Positions 22,621 to 34,450 of a stretch of DNA of 64,000 bases are shown here, piece by piece; the stretch's first letter is position 1, and every line of letters begins with the position of its first letter. The notes beneath the pieces were generated by a model that did not search any database, was not told where the DNA came from, and saw nothing but the letters and a program-made list of their open reading frames with translations. Where the stretch lies: positions 43,994,001-44,058,000 of the forward strand of contig NC_090986.1 of the NCBI RefSeq assembly GCF_041146395.1, in the 5' to 3' direction. A program made the translations under genes and the position numbers. The stretch is from Eulemur rufifrons (Eukaryota > Chordata > Mammalia > Primates > Lemuridae).

Positions 22621-23419
22621 GTTTGAATTAAGAGGCGCTCAAGAAAACATTCTTTGAATGGGGCAGGCAGACATTTAAGTCGAATCCAGAAGAGTTTTCT
22701 TTAATCAAATTTGCTCCCTTATTTTAATCCACTAGTCCTTTCTTCTTGGTAAATATTTAACTGCCAGTGATGGTTCCCTTCCTTTTCAGAATTTTCTCAC
22801 AGGCAGCTTCTTCCTACAGTCCATTCCTTGCCATTTCCATTCTACTCATATCAGCCTTCCCTACAACCCTGTTCAACTTTTTTATCTTTTTAGCTCTGTA
22901 GAGATTCAAAGGCCTCTACAGTTATTGAGCTAATTGCTGATTAAAATGCATTTTGATTTTTTAATTAACATTCAAGGATAGGAATTGCTACTTTTTATTA
23001 AGAGGAGAGAAAACATTGCAGACCTCTATTGGAGACTTCTATTTTGGGTTTCTGTCTCAGAAGACTATCTACTTAACCAAATTTATCAAAACAATTTTAA
23101 ATGTTTTCACAAAACTAAATAACCAGTGTTATTATTGGATGATATTGCTTCTGACAGCATGCAAATTTTAACAAGACTACCTTTGCTGGACTGTGAGTTC
23201 CACAAAGTCAAGAACATTTTATTCTTCTTTGTATTAGAGTGAATTTTATTTTAGTCCTTAATATTCAAGTATAGCTTAAACACAAGCACACGATCTAATA
23301 CATACAATCTTTTGTATAAACCACAATATCACACACTTGTCTTATATGCAGAGATATAGTTGTAAGGTATCAATAAACACTTGTTCCTACCCACCTTATG
23401 GTCTATGCAGTTCCTATAA
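22621..23419. other. Single-copy DNA with weak L2 traces
   Basis: 23184-23260 ('ctggactgtgagttccacaaagtcaagaacatttt') resembles the L2 sense 3' region but is short. No gene seen. Confidence 0.4.
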
Positions 23420-23670
23420 TATATAACACTCTTTCCCATCTCTGGGCTTTTAAAAAAGCTTTTCTTTCTGCTTGGGAGACATTCTGTTGTTGCTCTCTTT
23501 GCTTGCCTACTGCTTAGTTCTCCTCTCAGACATCCCTTCTTCCAGGACTGCTCATGACTAGGGTGGAGCCTTGTCTATGAGCTCTTGTGGTCCTAACTAT
23601 GATGCGCTAGACCTGCCTGTTTACTCATCCAGATTTTGCCCTAGACAATCAGCTCCTTGAAGACAGGGGT

Positions 23671-24252
23671 TGAAAGGGCGGCCTTGCAAAAATAACAGGA
23701 AAATGTCTAACCCCACAATTTCCCCAGTAATATTAAAGATAAATTCCTGGAGTTCTCTTGCTAACAGGCACCCCACAGAAGTTCTGTTTTGCATGACTTC
23801 TGAAAAAACCTGGGCAGGTGGAAAAAAGATGTAAATCTTTCTCTTTTAAAATTGCTTTTGAGAATCTGCTTTTTACGGAGTTCCTGAATGAACAGTAGGG
23901 GTGCAAGCTTCAGGCCTCAGCCATATCTCCAGTGATAAAGCCCATCTCCAAGGAAAGGCAGGGGAGCCAACTCTTGGACTTTGACATCCTGTCCCTGCTT
24001 CTGTTATCAGCCCACTGCCGAGAAGAAAGAAAGGAACGGATGCAGCAATTTCTTGACTGTACCCCATTAATTTACAACTCCCCTTTAAAAGGCCTGAATG
24101 GCTGGTTTTCAAGACGAGCAAATTCTTCCTTTTTCCACATCTGTGCTGGCCCTTTTTCTGCCCAGGAGAAAGTAAATAAACTTCTCTTTACCCTAATCTT
24201 TGTCTGGAGAAATCTTCCTCAAAACCCATGTGCACTAGCTCACACCCCAACA
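23671..24252 (+). mobile_element. Solo LTR, class I (ERV1-like)
   Basis: A 582-bp element with retroviral termini: starts 'tgaaagggcgg' and ends 'cacaccccaaca' (TG...CA). It sits in an L2 with 4-bp flanks 'gggt' (23667-23670) and 'gagt' (24253-24256), one mismatch; a 4-bp duplication is typical of gammaretrovirus-like ERV1. A TATA-like 'tttaaaagg' is at 24084-24092 and a polyadenylation signal 'aataaa' at 24175-24180, followed by a U5-like end, in the order expected for U3-R-U5. No internal viral sequence flanks it, so it is a solo LTR left by recombination. The 111-codon frame at 23932-24267 is LTR sequence. I cannot name the family. Confidence 0.7.
24175..24180 (+). promoter_or_regulatory. 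LTR polyadenylation signal
   Basis: 'aataaa', about 75 bp before the LTR's 3' terminus, the usual place for the R/U5 signal. Confidence 0.6.
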
Positions 24253-24704
24253 GAGTTTGTGTTTTAATCACCATTAAACTTCCCTGAACTGAGCATAGAA
24301 AAGAACTAGCACATAATTGGCACCCTTCAAATGTATGTGGAGTAAATAGAGGATAAGTGGAACACATCATTTAGAACAAATTAAAAACCTCTTCCATCAG
24401 TAAAGGTAGCACAATTGACAGATTAGAGACCTGCAAAAAATGTTCTCCATAAAGACCCATAGGATATGACACTACCAAAGCATGCCATAGAGTCCCCAAA
24501 CGTAGGTGGCCAGGTAAGGGAAGCTGCATGCTTCCTAGACTGTCCTTGCTTCTTTTTAGCTGAGAAGAATGGAGAAGAAAAGGCTACCAAAGTGACACAT
24601 GATTGCTGGTTGCAGAGCCCTGACTGCTGCTTCACGTTTCAAGCAGAGGAATTGGATTTGTTCTTTAAGGTCTTGAGGAAATAGAGCTAATGCCAATGAG
24701 TAGA

Positions 24705-24870
24705 AAATACAATGGTTATTTCAGAAAAAATAGGTTTAGGAGAGTCTGAGCTGTCCAAAGACAAAAAGGGCTGCCTTGGGCACAGGGTGTTTCCCATCTC
24801 CATAGCACACGGGACTTGAGTGAAGGCGCTTAGGGAGGGGCTATATGCATTCAACTGGTTCCCTGTAAAG
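24705..24870 (+). mobile_element. L3/CR1-like ancient LINE fragment
   Basis: 'ctgagctgtccaaagac', 'gggctgccttgggcacagg', 'gtttcccatctcc', 'gacttgagtgaaggcgcttagg' follow the order of a dispersed CR1/L3-type 3' region ('gaactgtccaaagatggaa...gggctgcct...'). Diverged; class call moderate. Confidence 0.45.
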
Positions 24871-27159
24871 TCTCTGATCAATGTAAGATCCTGTGGTGTT
24901 GTGATATGTGCCTGAAGTCCGTAGGTTGTAGTAGAACAGAGCCACAGGTCTTACAATCCCCTAGCAAACCCCTCCAGGATGCCAGGAAGTACAGTTACAA
25001 CTCTTACCCCAGTAAGGGGAGGATCACTGGATTGTACCAGAAGCCCTGCCCAGGATCCTCTAACAGGAAGACATCACACTCCTCCTGTCCACAAGAGCTC
25101 TCCACATGGGAAGGGCTTCTGATCACTTTGGAGACCTGGAGCTATTCCCTGCCATTAGCTTTACTGTCGATGCAAGACACACATGAATATTAATGGAATT
25201 CCATGCCTAAGTATACACAGTAGCATTCCTTTCCTTTACTCTCCCCTCTCCTACCTTCCCCCTACTTTCCTCTTTGAACCCATTTCTCACTTCTAGTTCA
25301 ATATCTAGCACAACGTGTACAACGAGAGAGATGTAAGAAAACTAATGTGAGGTCCCTATAGAAGATTCGGATATATGTTAGGCAACTGAGGCAAAAGATT
25401 TAAAATCGAATTTATAGAGATTACCGTGATATATAAAGAGGGTTTTAAACTTTGAACCTGACTTCTCAAAGAGGCTGGGATAAACCTTAATTCAGGCAGA
25501 ATAGCTTCAGTTGCAGATTTACCTGCACTGTTATAAGGACTGAGAACTTACAACTGCTTCATGCATGATTATTCTATTACACTTCTCTTTAATTCTGAGA
25601 AATCTCTCAGGAGATAATCTTGGGAAAGTGGTGCCGGTGATCTTCAACTCTCAGCCCCTTGCAATCTGATTGTCGTGGCAGTGTGTATTGTATCTGTGTA
25701 TTTATGCCGTAAAGTTTTTTCGAGTTCTATTTTTTTCCTTTCAAAACTTCAAGGCCATTTCTGGCACTCACATAATGTTTATAGGGAACTAGTTAAAATT
25801 TAAGTGATGTTTGGGGGCAAACTTTTGTTAGCAAGGATTGTTTATGCAAAACTACATCTTATAAAGAATCTATAGTCTTTTTGAAGACAGAGAACATAAA
25901 AGCCAATTTTGGGGTCAAATTCATATGTCTTTGTCTCTCTTTCAGTTGATCTTGGCAACACCTCACATATAACTCAAGACCAAAATAAAGTTACATTCGG
26001 AAGACAGTTACAATTCAGTGATCTTATCCTGCAGAACGCCTTTCCTTGGCGTTTACATCATATAATTTGGTAAGCGGTTTACACATTTACTCCTGTGATT
26101 TTCAAGGGGCTTTTATGATCTGCCAAGTGGACAAATGTCAACAAGCTTTAAGGATTGATTTACCAGGATTTCTGTCTCTCGTGAACAGATTACTGCAGCT
26201 CTGAATAAAACACATGTAAACAAGCCCAGCAATCTTAGTGGAAAATACAGTTCCCACCAGACGTGGTGGCTTGATCAGGAATCCTAGTGGAGTTGCCTCC
26301 TGTCACTAGGAAATCTTGGAGGGGTAACAGCTTTCCCTCTCATACAACCGTCCTGGAAAGATTCCCCGAGCCTGCACAGTCTGAGCGCAGCCAGAGAATG
26401 AAAGTGGCGAGGTGTTAGCACCCAGGAGGCTCACGGCTCACAGGCTGCAGGTCTTGCTAAAAATCCTGCTCTGCTTTTTTTCTGGAACTTGCCAATGGCT
26501 CTGACTCTTCTGACCCTCAAGACATTGTACCTGTCGGTCTAAATAGAGGTGATGCCCTCCTGTGGGTGAGAAGACTCAGTACCAGGCGGCAGAAATGCAG
26601 TTTTTAACTACGGAGAACTGAGTCGAACACTTCTTGCAAAGTGGTTGGAATTTCCTATTCATTGTTTGTAAAAGAAAAATAATGTCAGATCATGACATTT
26701 ATGTCTTTTCATTTCCATGTTTTAAAAATCTCTGAGCTTTGATTCTGGTTCTTTGACTTCACTAGGGATGGGATGAGATGAAAGGCGAGGGCCCCTGCTT
26801 TTCCCGCCTTGTCATGCTCCTCACTGCCTGGTCACTAGGGCTGGGGCTGTGCCCTCTGTGGCCCACGACCCTTTTTGGGGGACTGGGTTGGGGAGAACTG
26901 GAGAGGGAACTTGGGCCCATCCTGCACGTGCCATGGGGCGTCCCTTAGAACTGGCACTTGGGTTGCTTTCAGCATCTCTCCAGCTGCCCCTGGAGTGTGG
27001 GAAGGACCAGGACAGTCTCAGTAGCTTATTCCCTTCCTTAACAGCTCTGTGGCCTGACTAAGGCAGGCCTAGATACCCACAGTCCTTAAAAGTGAGTTAA
27101 ATATAGATTTGCCCTAAAATTTCTGTTTGCTGTGGATTTGCATACGATATTTATATCTT
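24871..27159. other. Single-copy DNA; GC-richer from about 26.3 kb
   Basis: No gene or transposon recognised. 26340-27060 is GC-richer than the window average, with small frames on the plus strand but no convincing exon. CpGs are scattered and do not form an island. Confidence 0.45.
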
Positions 27160-27320
27160 CTACTTACTAGCTTTTTATCTTAAAGAAATGACTTAATAGC
27201 TGTGGGAAAGGGGGTTACCAGTACCAAAATCTATCTCATGAGTTTGTTGTGAAATGAATTAAGAAATGCATATTAAAAGCCTCACACAGTGCCTGGCACA
27301 CAGGAGGGTTCACAGAAAAA
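27160..27320 (+). mobile_element. MIR SINE fragment
   Basis: 'ttactagctttttatcttaaag', 'tctatctcatgagtttgttgtgaaatgaatt', 'cctcacacagtgcctggcacacaggagg'. Sense MIR. Confidence 0.75.
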
Positions 27321-30300
27321 AAAAAAAGTCATGCTCACTTCTCATCCAAGTAAAGCTGCCTGTGTGGGCCACTGACAACTCACATTGGCTCTTTCAAATC
27401 ACATTCTAAGCCCTGTTGGACTAGCCCCAGACATATGACATGGGCTGATTGGATTGAATTGGAACTTTCAGTTCTGCCTTGAATTGGTTCCCCTGTGTAG
27501 ACAGTCTGTGTGATAGCAGCCCTCTACTTTAGAGAGAAAGAGGCTGTTTGGGCATGGGTATTGCTTTCTTAAACGCCGAATAAAACGGGACCAGCAGGAT
27601 ATTTCAGTGAAATATCTCCTTTGAACTTGCCTATTCATTTGCTCTTTTATGCATTCACAGCCAGGGGTTTCCAGCCGATCCATTTGATTGCTCTCATGTA
27701 CAGAATGTAGAGACAGCAAAGAAGGGATTCCTGTAGATTCTTAACTTGCTAACAAAGGCTGCTATGACTGTGGCAAGCCCCAGAGCTGACAGCCAGTTTC
27801 AGTCCTTTGTCGGGGTTAAGAGAGGGAGACAAGGCCAGGAAAGACGAGTAGGAAGTTTTAATAGAGATACTGAATCGGAAAAGCAGCGCAGCTTAGAGAA
27901 GGGCTGGCGGAAGGGCAGCTGTGAGTCCTGGAAGCACCATCCGCGGGCTGACTTCGGAGACTTGTCCCTCAGCTCATTCCTGCTTCAGTCTCCCGGCAGA
28001 GCAGATGTTCTATGAATCGGCTGCCTCCCTTGTGACTGGAGCTGGTCCAAGCGCAGGCGACCTCAGGGCCAGGCTCAGGACTGTCAGTTGTGTGTGGTTA
28101 TCTGTTTTGTTTAATCTGTAGAAGTTACACACATAGACGTAAACAGTGTTGCTTGGAGGTTCAATTTGCAAACAGATATCACATAAATAAAGTGCTATAA
28201 AATAAATAGTGTCATCATCAGTTATTTTCCTTCTTTAGACTCTATCATACCCTTACTTTCTCACTGAGGAACATCATAGGCCTGGTGGAAGAGCAGAGAG
28301 CATGGCGGGGGTGTGGGTGGAGGAAGGCTGAGGCTAATTGGAGAGTACTTTTTACTTTGAAGTAGGCACTCAAGTTGGCTTGGTCATCGCTGTCATGTGT
28401 TAAATATAAAAGGCAATGGTAGGAAGGACACAAGCCAATATGTTCCAGCTCATATTCCTTTCGGAGGATGTGTCTTGGAGGTGTCACCAGGAGACAGAGA
28501 TAACACGATGGCAGCCTGGCTTCTCTCTGCTGCCTTGGTCTCTTAGCTTACTTCCTGCAGAAGCACAGGGCTATTTACCAGGGCTTTGTTTTTGAGTTTG
28601 AAAGGTTTTCACTCAGGCTGGCATATGGGTTTTTGACAGATTGAGCCAACGCTTGTGGAAATCACTAGTGGCCTTTGGGTCTCACTGTGGCTGCTGTGAA
28701 CCTGCTTAAGGGTGCGATGCTTGAATTTCTCTTTACTTACCCCAAAGCCATTTCCTATTGGCAGTTCCTCCTTCCCCATCCCCAAACCAAAGAGTCAAGT
28801 CCTGGACACGTGTGGATAACTGGGAAAGGGTAAAGGTAAACCATTCATAAAACAAGTCAATTCTCAAAATGCACCTTTTTTGGTCTGCCCACAGGACTTC
28901 CAGTCGGCAATCTCTATGCTGTTTTATAGTTTGCTTTAATTTATCTAACTAATGACATGAAAGATATAAAATTGGTAAAACTATAGTGTTTGGCTTGCTT
29001 AAATTAAGTTTATGAGTTTTGCTTAAGCCTGCCAAACAAGTTAAATATTTCATGGCTTTCACAGGCTATAGTTCTAATATTTATAACTCTTGTGTACAGA
29101 TTTCAAAAAATTATAATTACAACTCCCAGGATCCCAGATATAGCAGATGTTCAATATTTTCTACAATGTTGGCAGAAATGCTTCTCATGCTCTTTTTGAT
29201 CCCCTACCCATGTATTGTATCTGTTGGAACAAGCTGTTGATAAGAAAGTCGACTGTCATTCTTTCATTTTAACGACCTTGGAAAAAAACTCTAATGTGAA
29301 ATAGGAAGAGAGATGGAAAAGGTGATTTCTACCCTCCTAAAAATATATTACTGCATGAAAATAATGTTTTACCTAAAGGAGAATGACATAAAAGTGCATT
29401 TTGCCATGAGCTGCATTTTATTTACTTTAGGACCACAATGTTTATCTGTATAATTTCCATCTTTCTTTAATTAAAAATATAAATCTCTTTTTTTGTCTGT
29501 AACTGACTTTTCTTGGCCCCCTTAAAAAAAATCTACCTCATTTCCCTTTCAGAAAATCTCAAAAACCCTCTATCAGTCACTTACTTAAGACTTTGAAAAT
29601 GTCTGTTTAAAGGTATTGTGCTATTAGCTCTGGTCATCATTAACTCTCATACACAAATGTGTTAATCCAATTTTGGGGGGGTTATAGACAGACTCAGAGT
29701 GATTGGACACAGGAGAAATTAATGTTTGAAAGTTTCTGGCTCATGGGTTCTAGAATGCCTTGTGGCAGGATGCATGTTTGGAGAGTTCTGAAGTATTCAA
29801 CTTCCTCTACTTCCCAGTTTGCCCGAGGCCAGCCTTGGCTAGAAGGAAGACATGCTAATTCTAAAATGAAATAGAACTGATTCTATTCCATACTCAGTTT
29901 ATGCACACAATTAATAGCAAAAAGAGATGTAAAAAGATGACATAGATTTTAATTTTCTTAAAGTTCAGATTTAAATATTTGAAAGACTTCAAGACTCACA
30001 GACTTTTAGTAATAGAATCCATACATATAATGTACAAACTATATCTAAAAATTAAAAAATTTTCCCAAGAAACTAATAAACCTCAAATTCACAGATTCAT
30101 GTATTTTTCCTTTCACAGAGCAGGTGACTTCTCTGTCTTCATTCTCAGACTCAAACTTTAAAAATACTGTGATAAATGAAATGTGACTTCCAGAAGAGCT
30201 TCTAGCCTAAGGAGGTGTCAGAGGAGTGTGCCCGAGAGAGGCATCACTCCCAGAAATGGATATAGTTGTACTTTTAAGAAACCAGGAATTGTAAAACGCA

Positions 30301-31229
30301 TCATGAGAGACTATGATATTCAGGAATATGACCTGGTTCTTAGGGGGTACCACAGTGGAGAGACCCCAGGTAGGGAACAAGTGTCCTCTGGACAGTGTGA
30401 CACGACACTGTCTTGCTGTTCACCCTGTGAAGGGGCCGAAGCCTGACATGTAGACATGGCCACACCATCCAGGCACATGCAGGCTCCTCACTGCCTCTTT
30501 GTTGAGTGCACCAGAACATTCGAGGTGAGAGATCTAACCTGTTTTAAGGGTGCAGGCTTGGAGAGCTTCACCAGCTTTTGTCATCTCTGCCTACAATTCG
30601 AAGGTGTGCTCTCTGGGTTTTTTTTTTTTTTTAACTCCAGCAATCTCCCTGGACCTCTTTAAGTGATACCGCAGGGACATTGTGAACGAGGGTCTGTCAT
30701 CAGCTCTGTCTCCATGTCTCTGTGGAAAATGGGGAAACTGATAAAAGCTCAGCCCTGCGGAACATTCGAAGGCAAGCTGAGGATGTGCGTGACTGCTCTG
30801 GCTACTCTGTAGGTGTGGAAATGTAGGAAAAAGTCATGACGTGCAGGCCCTAAGATGGGTGTGTTCTAAGTTCCAGGGAGGTTACATAAACAGGATTTCG
30901 GACATTTCATCATCAGGGAAAATAATAGTTCTACAGAGTTGTAGGATTCTAATGCGTATATAAAGTGCCAGGCAACAAGCAGATGCTTAGCCCCTGTTTC
31001 CCTGAGCTCCTCCTCTCTATCATGAGAGACACTTTGCATGAGATTTGGAAGACGCAAGTGAAATTGCAGCCATATTCTTTCGGGTTGGGATATCTGCATA
31101 GGGCATGCGGTGCTGTGACAGCCCATGCACACTGTCCCTTATCTGTTGGCTTACCTGGGTGGGTGGGGCAGCGTTTGCCCCCTCTGAATCTCTTCCTTCA
31201 GCATCTCTCTCTCCCAGCCAGGCGTGTGT
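27321..31229. other. Single-copy DNA, GC-richer at 27.75-28.1 kb
   Basis: 27750-28090 has elevated GC and several CpGs ('ccgcgg', 'ggcgga', 'gcgcaggcgacc') but no defensible exon. A 19-bp palindrome with a STAT-type core lies at 27598-27616. A 108-codon frame at 30965-31291 and an 87-codon frame at 30183-30446 show no domain. Poly(T) lies at 30619-30632. No transposon recognised. Confidence 0.4.
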
Positions 31230-31560
31230 TTAGCATAAGCCTCATCTGTAGGATGCCCTTATCATCAGAGGTGGAGTCTTGGAGGCCGTGAGACACTGAT
31301 GTGGGCTCTGGTCTGTCTTTGCAGATTCTACTCATCTTTGTAGCTTCCCTATTGTCCTGTTTCCCCTCTTCACAGCCATCTTTTCTTCCTGACTGCCTGT
31401 CCCACTGATTTCAGGCTTCAGCACCAAATGCAGAAGCAACAGTCCCTGTCTACTGTTTAACCACCTCCCACAATTGTGCAGTGCCAAAGCCCCATAATAA
31501 ATCCCTTAGTATGTATACAATTCCTAGTGGTTCTGCTTCTCTGTTTGAACTCTGACTCGT
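31230..31560 (+). mobile_element. Unclassified interspersed repeat (possible LTR or LINE end)
   Basis: The segment 'ccactgatttcaggcttcagcacc', 'gcagaagcaacagtccctgtctac', 'cataataaatcccttagtatg', 'ctagtggttctgcttctctg', 'ctctgactcgtata' resembles the end of a dispersed mammalian repeat with an 'aataaa' signal, but I cannot assign the family or the 5' boundary. Confidence 0.35.
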
Positions 31561-31599
31561 ATATCTGTCAAAATACCTAACACAGTCCTCTGCTTGCAG

Positions 31600-31730
31600 C
31601 AGACATCTCATTCATTTCACTTCATTCACAGCCATTTGGTGAGGGTTCACTCTGCGGGACACCGGGGATATGAAGATGAACAAAGTGGGATCCGAGTTGC
31701 ACACAATCTAGTAGAAGGGAGTAAAGCTTC
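31600..31730 (-). mobile_element. L2 3' end
   Basis: 'catttcacttcattcacagccatttggtgagggttcactctgcgggacaccggggatatgaagatgaac' is a reverse-strand L2 3' end, followed by 'cacacaatctagtagaaggg'. Confidence 0.75.
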
Positions 31731-31934
31731 AATATTAACAGGATTAGCTCCGGGCGGCTCTGCCCTGTTGGCCTTCTTAGCAGTGAAGTTGGATCAGCTG
31801 TTTCCCCTGGGCTGGTGGAAGAACTTGCCCATCTAGATTCTGGCCATGAGGCAATTTTGACATACAGGATGTCCTAAATGGTCACGATGCTTGCCCAGGT
31901 ATTAACGCTACTAGCATTTTACATGTCTAAAGCA

Positions 31935-32115
31935 CTCACGCTTCAAAATCTCTTTCCAAAACATTATCCCATTGAACCTCACAAGGACGTTGTGCAGTGG
32001 GCAGGGCGAGTATTATCATATCTATTTTATAGATAAAGAAACTGTGACCCTGCAGCAGGATTTGCATTCAGAATTTCTGACTCGTAGGATAGAGCTCTTT
32101 TTGCTACAGCATGGA
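31935..32115 (-). mobile_element. MIR SINE fragment
   Basis: 'aacattatcccattgaacctcacaagg', 'gtattatcatatctattttatagataaagaaactgtg', 'aggatagagctctttttgctac'. Reverse MIR. Confidence 0.75.
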
Positions 32116-34084
32116 TTTTCTCCTTGACAAACCTGAATTAGGATCTTGTTTAGTAAAATGAAAAGCCCAGAGGCTTTAAAGACTTATGGATTGTCCTCTA
32201 AATGTGTGGTTATCTCAAGGATCACACATATACCACTGTTGTCTCTTGTCTTCTGTCTTGAGTAATGCCTACCTAGAGCATAGCCCAGGCCCTGGAGAGA
32301 TTCGTGTTTAAATCCTTAAATGCATTTCTTTTGGATACCACCTAGTATTTGTAAATGATAGCCCGTTTCTCAAAACCCAGCACCCTACATTCTCATTAGG
32401 CATGCCTTTCCATAACAAAATTCACTTAATAGCCCACAGAGACTTGTCACATTGGATTTATCTTGCTGCCAGCTTCCAGAAATGTGTAAATGCTACTATC
32501 TCCCTTTTCCCTTTTTGGATTTAATCTGATTCACTTTCTCAAAGTTGAAATAACGTATAAAACATTTTTAAGCTGCAGAACCTGAAGCAAAGACCATTGC
32601 TGTCGGAAAGAAAGAAGAAAGAGAGAGTGATATCCCTGGGGGAATGTTAAGGGCTCTGTCTTACCTTCTAATATACAGTATGCATTATCACGTATTTTGG
32701 AAAAATCTGCGTTAGGCATGTGCATGCAAGTTTTAGTAGGTGATTGTTCATATTATGTAGCACTTTACACCAACTGCTCAGAGAACAAAATAGCACCCTG
32801 AGTTGTGGAATTGATTTGCAAACTCATAATGCCTGAGATGATCTGCTTGTAGTATTCTCTTATTCAATTTAGCATGAAGTGTTACCTGAGAAATCTAAGG
32901 TCCTCAAATATATCCAAAGACAATTTAATGCTCATCGAATGCCTAAAAAATAGTTATCTCTGGTTGAAATCAGTGTTACAGGGTGGTGTGGAACAGGCAG
33001 GCATGATATGAAATGTCATTGGATGCATTTGTCATTGTCTCCAGAATATATTTTTTAATGTTAATGTCTTCCCTTTCTGTTTTCCTTCCTTAAAATTATT
33101 TTAAAGGTTGCTGAACATATAAGAAGTGCTAAAGAGTTTTGCTAAAGTCACTATAACTCAATGTAAAAATCACAAATGGTGTTAGTAATTACACTGTTAG
33201 TACTATTTTCCCATAGGGCCCAAATGCATTTTTGTGTGTGTCTGTGTTTATTTAGCAGACAAGAGCATTCATTTTCTCCTGTGCTTTAGTGAAATTTTCT
33301 CCTACACAGGGGTGAAACATTCATATAACCAAAACCAACAAACAAAAAACAGAAGCAGTAGATTTGAAACGTCAGGAAATGCTGTCAATATAAATGTTTG
33401 CTGTTGATCTTAATCCTCAATCTTTATTCTTAGTCTGAGTGGGTTATCTCTGCCCACTGGATTAGAAAACAGCAAACTACGTACGCACTGCTTTCTTAAA
33501 CTACTGCTTAAGAAAGGTCCTTGACGATCTGAATGCTGTCTTTGAGAAATAACCTCGGAAAGATAGAAAACTTCCAATGCAAATTTATGTCATAGCTAAT
33601 TGGTAAAGCACAGTAGAGGGATTTGGCTTCAGGTGGGTGGCTCTTAGACTTGCCACTGCCTGTCATTAACACTGTTTGCAGATCTCAGTGGGAGTACTGA
33701 ATTTTCTCTTATCTTATAAGAGAAATTATTTTGTAGATCTAAAAAGATTAAGAAAAAGTTGAGGATAAAAGTGCCAAAAGTACTTAAAACAACAACAAAA
33801 ATTACAACAACAGTAACAAAACACACTTCCTTTTATAAAAAGGTAAGCATTCAGGTTTTTCCTCCTAGGATGAGTTCTAGATACCTGAGAGTCAGGTAAT
33901 GGAGACTTACTCTTCATATATTCCCTTTTATATATTGTGAATTTTGTATCATCTGCATGTATTACCTAATTAAAAAAAGTTAATTTGAATGCGGTTTTTA
34001 AAACAGCATGACTCTAATGAGTAAGATTTGGAGCAATGTATTCATACATTTATTTTTGTTGACACTAAGTGGCTTTTACTGAGC
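32116..34084. other. Single-copy DNA, nothing recognised
   Basis: A 9-bp hairpin (cttctta-type arms) lies at 33491-33516. No gene or transposon supported. Confidence 0.45.
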
Positions 34085-34180
34085 CAATTCAATTCAATTT
34101 AACAAACAACTGCTATGTGCAAAACTCTGGACTAGGACTAGTGGGGTTTACAGAGAAGAACCTGCTTTCAAAAGAAGCTT
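34085..34180 (-). mobile_element. L2 3' end
   Basis: 'caattcaatttaacaaacaactgctatgtgcaaaactctgg', 'actagtggggtttacagagaagaacctgc'. Reverse-strand L2, short. Confidence 0.6.
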
Positions 34181-34334
34181 CACATCCCATTCTGGGTTGA
34201 CAGAGGCTGTTCCATAATTCAAAGATTCTTTTTGTTTGGACAAGGGTCTTAGTGTTGACTGCTCAACACTGTTAGCAGAAAGCAACACTTCTCTTTGTAT
34301 ATCAAAGTGGTTACTTGTAGGGTTAGTTCTTTCA

Positions 34335-34450
34335 CACATTAATCAACAAGCAGAGTGTTTGCTGTGTGCAGAGCCCTTTGCTAGGGACTGATGACAAGCA
34401 AGTCTAGTTCCTGCCCTCAAGGGTTTAACATCTAGTTGAGATGTAGTATC
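34335..34450 (-). mobile_element. L2 3' end
   Basis: 'taatcaacaagcagagtgtttgctgtgtgcagagccctttgctaggg', 'gacaagcaagtctagttcctgccctcaagggtttaacatctagttg'. Clear reverse-strand L2. Confidence 0.8.

Larger units (their letters stand above)
23420..24350 (+). mobile_element. L2a 3' end split by a solo LTR
   Basis: The first block, 23420-23670, has 'ccatctctgggcttttaaaaaagc', 'ttctgcttgggagacattc', 'cttagttctcctctcagacatccc', 'cctgcctgtttactcatcc', 'ctagacaatcagctccttgaagacagggg'. The second block, 24253-24350, resumes with 'gagtttgtgttttaatcacc...tccctgaactgagcatag', 'aactagcacataattggcacc', 'aaatgtatgtgg'. The two blocks are contiguous L2 sense sequence once the LTR is removed. Confidence 0.8.

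Noticed and set aside
23932..24267. Longest open frame in the window (111 codons, plus strand)
   Set aside because: It lies almost wholly inside the solo LTR and reads through its 3' terminus; no domain and no coding signature.
26340..28100. Possible CpG island or promoter
   Set aside because: GC is raised but CpGs are too sparse and scattered; no TATA, initiator or exon structure I can defend.
30183..30446. 87-codon frame with several basic residues at the start
   Set aside because: I tried to see a retrocopy of a ribosomal or nuclear protein in it but recognise none.
30965..31291. 108-codon plus-strand frame
   Set aside because: No recognisable domain, overlapped by an 88-codon frame on the other strand, and no splice or promoter context.
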